A DNA stretch of 64,000 nt from Isoetes taiwanensis (lineage: Eukaryota; Streptophyta; Lycopodiopsida; Isoetales; Isoetaceae): positions 30,611,166-30,675,165 of the forward strand of contig JAJEKV010000003.1 in assembly GCA_021234155.1 (NCBI GenBank), given 5' to 3'. Shown here piece after piece: positions 23,653 to 32,929 of the stretch; the first letter of the stretch is position 1, and each line of letters opens with the position of its first letter. The notes beneath the pieces are model-generated. The model saw only the letters and a list, made by a program, of their open reading frames with translations. It did not search any database and was not told the DNA's origin. Made by a program: the position numbers and the translations under genes.

Positions 23653-23756
23653 TGTATTAGAATAGACTTTTCATTTTTGTTCTCTATTTAATCCATGATC
23701 TGTGAGCCACGGCAGAGGCATTTCTGTCTATCAATATATCAATCCATTATTTAAGA
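23532..23756 (+). repeat. copia-2 3' LTR, 225 bp
   Basis: Two substitutions relative to the 5' LTR (caCctc/caTctc and atTtaa/atTcaa). Followed by AAAAG. Confidence 0.92.
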
Positions 23757-23761
23757 AAAAG

Positions 23762-26035
23762 GGCAACGAAATCACCTAAAAAGAGCTGCAAATCTTTCAG
23801 AAAAAGCAACATATTGACACAGATTCTAAAACTTAACAGGTTTCTTGTCCAATTTGATCTGCTAATCATGCTATGTCAGGACTATGGAGTTGCAAATCTG
23901 GAAAAGATTGTTCGAAAAAACAAAACCATTCTCCCTGATCGAAGCATTTTACCATATACTGTGCAGTGTCACCTCTGCCTCTTAACCACATCCAGCACAG
24001 AAGAATAGGGATCCGCCATAAATGCAGATGATCCACATGAATTTGGTCATATCATATCGTGAGGTGAAACTTTTTTTAATTGTTAACTATTTTTTTAAGT
24101 ATACGTATTGTTCTCACGTTTTTTCCTAGAATGAAAATAGATGGAAGTATCAGCTTCAAACAGAAAATGTGACTCCTTTATATAGGAAGGTCTTCATGTT
24201 TCGCGAGCTTAAGGGGCCAATTGTCAATTGATGGCCTAAAGTTTATCGTCTTCCATCGAATATGCACCATTGAATTCCTCTCGAGCTGGATAATTCAATA
24301 GTGTCAAAATTCAGACCAAAAAAGCCGAAATCGACTAACAATTGGCTCTTCAAACCTGGGGAGAGCCAAGGCCCCTTTCATGTTACCCACCCATCAGTTA
24401 ACATGGAATATTGTCCTCGCTGGTGCCATGGCAGGGCCTATAGATCCTTGTTAACATGGAATATTATCCGCAATGGCAGGGCAATGGCGAGGGTCTATAA
24501 TAGGGTGAGCTGGCGCAATGGCAGGGCCTATAGATCCTCGTTAGAATAGATCTATTGCCAGGGATAATATTGTCCCCGCTGGTGCAATGGCAGGGCCTAT
24601 AGATCCTGGCATTGCCCTGCCATTGCGGATCTTCCCACACGAATTGCAACCACGAGCTCCCCATGTTGCTCACCTTCCAATGTTCAACACGCGTCGGAGA
24701 GATTCCTCCGATCCTTTATTGTTCTCCCGTTATCGATGGCGAATTGCGTTAATTATTCCTTATTACCAGGGGATCAATCTTTAAACAGGTTGGAGTTCAA
24801 ATTAGTGAGGTGCAAGCTCGTAGTGAATTCAATTGGGGTGTCACAAATGGGACGGATAATGACGAAGGAACAAATTTGAATCATAGGCATCACTTCAACG
24901 GATTGAAATCTGCCTAAGCCATCCCCAAATCTGTCCCTCGCAACAACTCTCAATTTTTCTTCCTGCGCCTTCCGCGATTGGGAACTGTATCAGGTTAGCG
25001 GTCTTGGTTCTAGTTCATTCAACATCAATCTCATGCATTGGCCCCCCTAAATTAGTGGTTGCCTTTTTCGGTGTGATCCTTTATTTCCTTGCATGTAGCA
25101 CATCTCAAGCTATGGATCGCACCCCTCAGTTTGCCTGTAGTTCCTGCCATTCCTTCTGGGGTAGGTTTTCCGGAGGTGAAACGCCCTCTTCTTCACCTTG
25201 GACGCAAACCAGATCAAATTCGACTCTACCCATCCCTCCAAGTGTTGTAGTTTTTCACAATGTGCTCATGATCCTGGCTAAGGTCTATGCTGCTGCAGGA
25301 GTGATACTGGACTTCAATTGAGGCCCCAGGTGGTTGATGCCCTTGCAATTGCACGTGATGGAGCACAGGTGCACTGCGAGGTCGTGATTTCAGAGGAGGG
25401 GTCTGACCCCGTCCCCCCTCCCCCTTTCCTTTTTTAATTCCTATAGTTAAGGCATCAGGATATGCGAGGCAGTGATCTAATTTTCCCAAATGTCGCCCAT
25501 GTACAATGTTTTTTGCGACACTGAAGTAATCTTTTCTGATGATCCTTTTTGTTGTAATGTTTTCTCAATGAAATCTTTCGAATTTTTGTATATTCTATCT
25601 TAATGTATAGCCTTTTTAGGTGATATTTTTTGCTGTAGTATTTTTTATTGTAATGTTTTCTTGAGGTTTTCTTGTGAGAAGTGTTTTTTTTTATGGTGGA
25701 TCCAATGTCTAATTGTTTCTATATCATAATGTCAAAATGGAGTAATATATTGTAATGAAATTCAGTTAATCCATATCCATGATGGAAGCAAATATTCGTA
25801 CAAATAAAGAGACATCCCTGATCAATAACAAATTGTTGGACCATTAGGCAGCCTGGCCCCTTTTATCTACAGTCTCGTCATCGTCATAATCAGCTGCATT
25901 CGGCTGGGTTTCTGTTGATCCCTCTGTTATATTGAAAGATGGTGTGCAAGATGAGACATGTACATTAGGAAGGAACTGTAAATATAATCCAAGGTAATAT
26001 GTTGCAGGAATGTAATGAGAGATATTTATTTATTT
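23762..26035. other. non-coding interval between copia-2 and the gypsy nest
   Basis: No gene with recognisable domains. A small fold-back repeat cluster lies at 24419-24628. Open frames near 24.3, 25.0 and 25.4 kb are short and without family signal. Confidence 0.45.
24419..24628. repeat. cluster of 29-bp repeats with an inverted copy
   Basis: A 29-bp word starting GCTGGTGCAATGGCAGGGCC occurs at 24419-24447, 24509-24537 and 24578-24606 with one or two changes. An inverted related word (GGCATTGCCCTGCCATTGCG) follows at 24608-24627 and pairs with 24469-24488. Looks like local duplication with fold-back potential. Confidence 0.8.
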
Positions 26036-26040
26036 ATTTA

Positions 26041-27696
26041 TGTGACGTTCCAGCACAGTATACGCCCCCAGGACGTATACCGTACTGCCTCGTCACGCGC
26101 ACACGCCACTCCGGCTGACGTGTACGCTAGCGTGTAGCCAGGTGGGTAGCCCTAGGGGGCAACTCGCCAGAAATATGTGCAACTATTAATGTGCACATTT
26201 TCCAATGTACACATTAATGTGCGCACACATTTCCAAGTGGACACTTCATGCCAAGTGGGCCACACCCATAGGTGCAATTAATGTGCACATTTTCCAATGT
26301 ACACATTAATGTGGGCACACATTTCCATGTGTGCACATTTGGCCACCTAGCCCTTAAAGGCAAGTGGGCCCATTTCCAATTATCCCACATGCCAAAAGAG
26401 GATAATTGGAAACCCTAACCAACCCCCTTGTCTATATAGGGTGGGAAACCCTAACTTGCCCAATTTTCGATTTTAGGGCTTTAGAACTCTGTTTTGGCTG
26501 CCTCAACAGCCAAAACCGCCTCCCAGACTCTGCCTGGGAGAATTGCATCCTTAGTTTTCCTTGATTCGAGCGTCTCAGCAGGATGGTCGAGCTCAGGTCA
26601 GGAGGAGCCCCTCAAGGATCAGGTATTTGGCCAATTAGATAGTCTAAACCCTATTTTAGTCATTGAATCAGTAGGTTTAGCCTATTAGATTGCCCATAGC
26701 AGCAGATTCTAACTAAAGAACCTAGCTCTATGTTGTAGATTAGATCTAGTTCTTTAGTTCTCTGTGAAGTATATGGATGATGTATCTCTATGCACTCCTT
26801 GTATTGGGAAGGGGGGTAGAGACCTAAAGCTTTGTAGTTGATGCTCCTAGAGTAGCCTCTCTAGCACACTGTAGATTCGGCCTGTGCACAAGAGCCACAC
26901 CGGGATGTGGGTGAAGGGGCCAGACTGGCTAAGAAGGAGGTTCATGTCCTGACTCTTGAACGGTTCCTCTGGTGTGTAAGGCCTACCGGGAACCATTGTG
27001 ACTAGGTCCAATGGCTTGCCACTGCGTGCGGGCAAGGCATGGTCTCGACACCCGTGAAGTGGTGTTCACTTTCCAGTGGGTTCGGGTTGAATACGAGGCG
27101 GTGGCCCTCTAGTCACCTTGAGTCGGCATGTAGATCTCGGAGGGAGTGATCCCTATCGCCCCATCGGGCGGGAAGATGAGCCCGTGAGTAGCCCTTTTGG
27201 CTATGCATCCGGCGGGCTCTGGTCGGGTCCCCGACACTTTTCGCACCACTCGCAAAGTGTGCAATGGGAGGGGCGGATGGAGTGGATAACCCTAAGCCAT
27301 GTTCATATGCCAGCCAAATCCATTGCCATGAATTCTCATGCGCAATGAACTCACGGAGACCCAAGCCGCCGGGTTATCCCTTTGAGTCCCGAGCCTTGGG
27401 TAGGATTCCCTATGTGATGTGCTGATCTTTGTCTATGCAGATATGTGGAGGACCATCCTTCGTGATGGTCATATGATGTTGAAGTATGTGCTACCGACAT
27501 GTATGTTTACGCTTCCGCAGGCTAGGTAGGCCCCGAGGGGAGGCGGGTGCAATGACCCTTCCACTCTTCCCACCGGAACCCGCCACGGTTGCGGTGTCAT
27601 GTGGAGGGCCCCAGTATTAGCATGGAGCTGGTATGGGGATGAACTCCTGTTTGTATCACGGTGAGTGCACCGTGATAATGCAGTAGGGGACGCCAC
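26041..27696 (+). repeat. gypsy LTR A (outer 5' LTR)
   Basis: Starts TGTGACGTTCCAGCAC; the 3' end reads GGGGACGCCAC, a damaged ACGTCACA. TATA CTATATAG is kept. Its second half differs from the solo LTR mainly at CTG/CAG-type words. Confidence 0.9.
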
Positions 27697-27698
27697 GG

Positions 27699-27709
27699 TG
27701 GTATCGAGC
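27699..27709 (+). promoter_or_regulatory. outer gypsy primer binding site, one base short
   Basis: TGGTATCGAGC, versus TGGTATCAGAGC in the inner element: one A of CAGAG is missing. It follows the LTR as expected. Confidence 0.75.
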
Positions 27710-27899
27710 TATGTTCTTGGAGACCAAGAGCAAAAGCACCGCCATGTTCCCGATAGCACTAACTTGATAGGATCCTCAAACCTCGAAAAATGAGAAAATT
27801 GTTTCTCATTTTTGTAGTATGCTAAGCTAGTAACAGTTAAAATGAATAAAAATGTAAAAAGATTAAAAATTGATGAGCCAACATCCAAAAAGTAGGGTG

Positions 27900-27966
27900 G
27901 TCTCACACGTCGCGCCCGGACGATTTCTAGAATCTAGAAATCGGGTTTGCGCATAACGTGTGAGAC
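27900..27966. repeat. leader palindrome H1
   Basis: Arms GTCTCACACGT (27900-27910) and ACGTGTGAGAC (27956-27966) are exact complements. Nested inside is a perfect 21-bp palindrome, GATTTCTAGA-A-TCTAGAAATC. Confidence 0.9.
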
Positions 27967-28086
27967 ATTCAAATTTTGACACCAAAAGTTGTAAATTACA
28001 GTAAAATAACTCGCTAATTCTAATTTTAAGCTAAGAATCAGTAGATTTAGCATGTTACATGTTAATTTAATAGTGGACCCCACCAT

Positions 28087-28152
28087 GTCTCACACGTCGC
28101 GCCAGGACAGATTTCGACATTTTCGAAATCGGGCCGGGCTAAACGGTGAGAC
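28087..28152. repeat. leader palindrome H2
   Basis: GTCTCACACGTCGCGCC ... ACGGTGAGAC, one T lost in the right arm. The core ATTTCGA...TCGAAAT pairs internally. Confidence 0.85.
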
Positions 28153-28228
28153 TTTTGCTTAATTAGGTGTTCTAGGTGCTTTTAGACAACCCAAAAGGTA
28201 GTTTAACAGTTGACCTAAAACTTGACCC

Positions 28229-28238
28229 CTATAAATAG
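28229..28238 (+). promoter_or_regulatory. TATA-like box in the outer leader
   Basis: TATAAATA at 28230-28237, about 80 bp after H2 and about 110 bp before the first leader open frame. Could be an internal promoter; position only. Confidence 0.3.
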
Positions 28239-28340
28239 ACCTAGACCCCCATTTTTCCCCGTTTCTTCCCTAGAACTTCGCCAGGATCGTCAAGGCGATC
28301 TTTCGGGCTTTAGCTTAGTCCGGACGACAAACCGTAAGAG

Positions 28341-29260
28341 ATGATGGCATCGCATAAAATGTGATCGCTCGGAAGCCTCGTAGGAGCGAATCCTCCAGCC
28401 GGGCCAGCGCGGTTCCTAAGATCTTTCAGAGAATCCTCCAAGAACGCCTTCTCCCGAAAGCGAATCTTCGTCGAGCGAGGAAGCAGGATCGGACAGGAGC
28501 GACCACACAGAAGCTCCCCGAGGACGACCGACCGGACGTCATGAACCAGATCCTCGACGAAATTGCACAGGAGGAGGGAAGAAGTGGGCAGCAGCAGGAG
28601 CAACCCCAGGAGGACGCCAACCCATGTGGGGAGCACGGGAGCAAAGCGGATCAATCGACAGCCCGTGAGCAACCCCTGTGGCTGAGATCCACCCGCAGGG
28701 AGGAGCAAGGAAGAGAGGAGCAGCCGCCGAAACTCACCCTGAGGAAGAGGTCGACGAGACGCCGGGCCCACAAGCACGGTTAAAGAGCGCCGCCGAGCCG
28801 GAGAACAAAGAGTCGAGAAGACTCCACCCGACCACAGCCACGGGTCCAAGAAGAGGAAGGCCAAAGCCATAAAGGTGCAAGAGGAAGGTGGTGAAGGTTG
28901 GGAAGCGGGCGGTGGATCTCGGCCATCAACGAGCCATGGGGAGAGGGAGACCGCCCCACCACCGACGACTCGGATGGAGACTACGTCACGGGTGCGACGG
29001 GGCAAGCTCTTCAAAGCCCCTGGGTCAGAGGAAGAGGTCCGGGGAGCGTGCACCCCAAGAACAGGAGGAGAGACCGGTCGCCTAACTAAGCCCCCACCTT
29101 TTCCCGACGTGGGATAGGGTTAAAGCCCCTGACCCCCCATGGAGGCCTATGTGATAGACCCCCAAAGGTCTATCAAGAGGATTAGAGAGCACAACTCCTA
29201 TATGGAGAAGTGGGAGGCATACAATGCCTATTTCCAAAGCAAATCGGGTAAGAACAAATA
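28341..29260 (+). pseudogene. leader open-frame region 1 of the outer gypsy element, unrecognised
   Basis: GC-rich region unlike its AT-rich surroundings, with compositionally biased frames on both strands. On + the plausible pieces are 28361-28783 (Arg/Gln/Glu-rich, 140 codons), 28800-29117 (Glu/Gly/Arg-rich) and about 29141-29260 (SIKRIREHNSYMEKWEAYNA). They lie in different frames, so a single product would need several indels. The 247-codon frame on the opposite strand (28310-29053) looks like a GC-rich shadow. No known domain. It sits between palindromes H2 and H3, upstream of gag. Confidence 0.3.
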
Positions 29261-29780
29261 AGGCGAGTACCCCCAAGGCGTAATCGAAGCCACCGCCACC
29301 TGTGCCCAAGCCTCCCCGAGCACCGGGGAAGAAGCGGAGCAAGAAGAAGAAGCTAGAAGATAGAGCCCTCAAGGAGATCCGCCATTTCCGTAAGAGTTAC
29401 GGACTCTTGATTCCCGTGGCGCCGTTCCAACGCCCGGGTCCGCGGGTTATGCAAGAATATAACACGTACATACGCGCGTGACCGACGAGATGTTTGTTTG
29501 TGTTCTGAGGAGGCTACCAAGCACACATAGTAAAGCATTTTGAAGATTCAACGGCACCGCACGGCACGCCAAGAGGGTTACCCTCATGAGGCGAGGATAT
29601 GTATCTTGCCGTGCACATCAAGGGAGAACGCCCTTGAATTTTGTAAATAACCGGAAAATTTTGTTAATATAAAGAAAATTTTGTGTAAATAAAGTGTCAA
29701 ACCCTGTTTAAATAGGTTAAGATATCGATCCCTAGCTTTTGTTTTAATTGAATTGGAGCCTTGAGCAAAATTGAGACGAT

Positions 29781-29843
29781 GTCTCACACGTCGCCGCCAG
29801 ACGATTTCTAGAATCTCGAATCGGGCCGGGCAACGTGTGAGAC
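29781..29843. repeat. leader palindrome H3
   Basis: GTCTCACACGT...ACGTGTGAGAC arms intact; core GATTTCTAGAATC as in H1. Confidence 0.88.
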
Positions 29844-29985
29844 CATGCCCAAAAATGCCCAAAACAGCTCCAAATCGACTAAGTAAGGGGTCAATTCTGC
29901 CTAACTCGATGAGTTTAGTGGAATTACAGCCTTAGATCACTTAAATTGAGTAAGCCTAGCCCAATTAGGACCCATGTCTCACATG

Positions 29986-29993
29986 TGACGTTC
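29986..29993. repeat. leader palindrome H4, left remnant
   Basis: GTCTCACA, cut by the inner gypsy insertion. The rest continues at 41474-41537. TCACA is the target duplication. Confidence 0.88.
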
Positions 29994-31776
29994 AAAGACG
30001 AAGATCACGGTCCCGGGGCGATAATCGCATCGCCGCTCACACTGCGTACGCCACCCCGACCCCGGTAATGCACGCAGTAGCCAAGTGGGTAGCCCCTAGG
30101 GGTCAACTTGCTAAGAATGTGCATTAGTATTAATGTGCACATTTTCCAATGTACACATTAATGTGGGCACACATTTCCATGTGGCCACTTGATGCCAAGT
30201 GGGCCATACCCAAGTGTGCAATTAATGTGCACATTTTCCAATGTACACATTAATTGGCTGCACACATTTCCATGTGGGCACATTTGGCCACCTAGCCATT
30301 AAAGGCAAGTGGGCCCATTCCCAATTATCCCACATGCCTAAAGGGGATAATTGGAAACCCTAGCCAACCCCCTTGTCTATTTAAGTAGGAGAACCCTAAC
30401 TTGCCCATTTTCGTTTCTAGGGTTTTAGAGCTCTGTTTTGACTGCACCAAGGGTCAAAACCGCCTCCCAGACTCTGTCTGAGAGAATTGCATCATTAGTT
30501 TTCCTTGATTCGAGCATCTCAGCAGGATGGTCGAGCTCAGGTCAGGAGGAGGAACTCAAGGATCAGGTATTTAGGCAATTTAGTAGTCTAAACCCCATTT
30601 CAGCCATCGAATCAGTAGGTTTAGCCTCTTAAATTGCCCATAGCAGCCCTCTAGATCTCTAGATAGCAGATTCTAACTAAAGAACCTAACTCTATGATAT
30701 AGATTAGATCTAGTTCTTTAGTTCTCTGTGAAGTATATGGATGATGTATCTATATGAACTCCTTGTATTGGGAAGGGGGTAGAGACCCAAAGCTTTGTAG
30801 TTGATGCTCCTAGAGTAGCCTCTCTAGCACTGCTTGTAGATTCGGCCTGTGCACAAGAGCCACACCGGGATGTGGGTGAAGGGGCCAGACTGGCTGAGAA
30901 GGAGGTTCATGTCCTGACTCTTGAACGATCCCTCTGGTGTGTAAAGCCTACCGGGGATCATTGTGACTAGGTCCAATGGCTTGCCACTGCGTGTGGGCAA
31001 GGCATGGGCTCGACACGTGAAGTGAAGTGGTGTTCACTTTCCGGTGGGTTCGGTCGAATCACGGGCAAGTGGCCCTCTAGTCACCTTGAGTCAAGATGTA
31101 GATCTCACGGGAGGGAGTGATCCCTACCGCCCCATCGGAATCGGGAGGATGAGCCCGTGAGTAGCCCTTTGGCTATGCATCCCGGGCGGGCTACGCCAGG
31201 TCCCGACACTTTTCGCACCACTCGCAAAGTGTGCAATGTGAGGGGCGGATGGAGTGGACAACCCTAAGCCATGTTCATATGCCAGCCAAATCCATTGCCA
31301 TGAATTCTGCCCGCAATGAACTCGAGACCCAAGCCGCCGGGCCATCCCTTTGAGTCCGAGCCTTGGGTAGGATTCCCCTATGTGATGTGCTGATCTTTGT
31401 CTATGCAGATATGTGGAGGACCATCCTTCGTGATGGTCATATGATGTTGATGTATGTGCTCACGACATGTATGTTTACGCCCGCAGCCTAGGTAGGCCCC
31501 GAGGGAGACGGGGTGCAATGACCCTTCCACTCTTCCCAATGGAACCCGCCACGGTTGCGGTGTTGATGTATGTGCTACTGACATGTATGTTTACGCTTCC
31601 GCAGCTAGGTAGGCCCTGAGGGAGACGGGGTGCAATGACCCTTCCACTCTTCCCACTGGAACCCGTCACGGTTGCAGTGTCATGTGGAGGGCCCTATATT
31701 AGCATGGAGCTGGTGTGGGGGATGAACTCCTGTTTGTATACGGTGAGGGCACCGTATACGAGTAGGGGACATCACA
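29994..31776 (+). repeat. gypsy LTR B (inner 5' LTR) with internal tandem duplication
   Basis: 1783 bp, over 100 bp longer than LTR C because a ~117-bp segment is present twice (31445-31560 and 31561-31679). The first copy carries altered CTG-type words; the second matches the solo LTR. Confidence 0.9.
31445..31679 (+). repeat. ~117-bp tandem duplication inside LTR B
   Basis: Each copy begins TGTTGATGTATGTGCT and ends CACGGTTGCRGTG. Copies differ at GCTCACGAC/GCTACTGAC, GCCCGCAGCC/GCTTCCGCAGC and CCCAATGG/CCCACTGG. Confidence 0.88.
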
Positions 31777-31777
31777 G

Positions 31778-31789
31778 TGGTATCAGAGC
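31778..31789 (+). promoter_or_regulatory. inner gypsy primer binding site
   Basis: TGGTATCAGAGC one base after LTR B. Confidence 0.92.
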
Positions 31790-32044
31790 AATGTTCTTGG
31801 AGACCAAGAGCAAAGCACTGACCATGCTCCCAGTAGTACTAACTTAATAGGATCCTCAAACCTCGAGAAATGGGAAATTTTAGTGCTCCCAGTAGTACTA
31901 ACTTAATAGGATCCTCAAACCTCGAGAAATGAGAAATTTTTTCTCATTTTAAAAAGTCAAAAAAATCTAGAAAAGTAACTTGGTAATTCGAATTCCAGCC
32001 TAGGAATTAGCTAGATTAGCTTTCAAATCTATTTAAACCTCATC

Positions 32045-32145
32045 TTAAAAGAATTCCCACAGTAGCGGGAATTGAACCTCCCACCCACACCACAGGGTTG
32101 AACCCCCCCAAACCCCCCCGTGCCAACCACTGAGGGCGGGCATCG
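32045..32145 (-). other. tRNA-like sequence, possible SINE head or tRNA relic
   Basis: On the - strand CCTCAGTGGTTGGCACG (32120-32136) resembles an A box/D-arm and GGTTCAATTCC (32068-32078) matches a B box. The latter sits in a T-arm-like stem GGGA...TCCC, followed by CGCTACTG. The long A-B spacing would fit a Leu/Ser-type tRNA relic or a tRNA-derived SINE. G- and C-runs lie between the boxes. No poly-A tail was identified. Confidence 0.35.
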
Positions 32146-32660
32146 TTTGTGTTTGAATTATAATTCTTAATTAGATTTAAGCTTTAATAATGTTGGATAA
32201 TATTAATTGCCAAGCCTTAGACTTAGAACCAAGACCCTTAAGCTAGATAGAGACAGCATCTCGATAGACACCAAGACTCCGATCGACATGACGCACACCA
32301 AACAGACCGCTCGACTCCCTCGACAAGGCAAAACAACCAGAGGCCAAGGAGGCTGAAGGAAACAAGAAGAGGAGAGGGCAGAACGAGTAGCGGGAGGCCA
32401 GAGCAGAAGCTGGTCCAACATTTTGAAGACTCAACAGCCGCACAGTACACACCAAGGGAGTAACTCTAATGAAGAAAGATATGCACTTAGCCAATCATAT
32501 CAAAGGAGAACCTTATTAATTTCGTAAATGATAAAATTTGTTTAATACAACGTGTTTTAGAGTAAATTATAACTGTATAAAGTTACTTAATTAAGTTGAG
32601 TTAGTAAGTTTTAGCTTTTGTGTTAGTCAAAACAGACATCCTAGGCCAATTTGAGAGGAT

Positions 32661-32727
32661 GTCTCACACGTCGCGCCAGGACAGATTTTGAGATTCTCAA
32701 AATCGGGCTGGGCGCAACGTGTGAGAC
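32661..32727. repeat. leader palindrome H5 (inner element)
   Basis: GTCTCACACGTCGCGCCAGG ... GGGCGCAACGTGTGAGAC; outer arms exact over 11 bp, extended by CGCC/GGCG pairing. Confidence 0.9.
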
Positions 32728-32862
32728 CATGCTGTGAGACCATGCCCAAAACTGCCCCAAATCGACCAAATAAGGGGTCCATTCTGACTAACTCGACGAG
32801 ATAAGTCAGATTAGACCCTTATATCACCCAAATTGGACAAGTTTAAACCATTTTGAGCCAAT

Positions 32863-32929
32863 GTCTCACACGTCGCGCCAGGACAGATTTCGAGATTCTC
32901 AAAATCGGTCTGGGCGCAACGTGTGAGAC
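32863..32929. repeat. leader palindrome H6 (inner element)
   Basis: Same structure as H5, 202 bp downstream. Arms intact. Confidence 0.9.

Larger units (their letters stand above)
18484..23756 (+). mobile_element. Ty1/copia LTR retrotransposon (copia-2) with nested TRIM
   Basis: Two 225-bp LTRs differing at only two positions, flanked by AAAAG (18479-18483 and 23757-23761), with PBS, gag, pol and PPT in copia order. Length 5273 bp including a 415-bp TRIM. The near-identical LTRs imply a recent insertion, yet gag-pol has at least three TAG stops and several frame changes. Unusually, the pol reading frame runs about 120 bp into the 3' LTR. Confidence 0.93.

Noticed and set aside
18474-23785. 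ACCTAAAAAG occurs left of copia-2 (18474-18483) and again at about 23776, as if a 10-bp target duplication
   Set aside because: The right copy lies about 15 bp beyond the LTR end, while AAAAG fits exactly at both LTR borders. Probably chance or older local similarity.
28310-29053. 247-codon minus-strand frame
   Set aside because: Lies in a GC-rich block where several frames are open on both strands. Low-complexity Leu/Ser/Arg content and no motif; probably a shadow.
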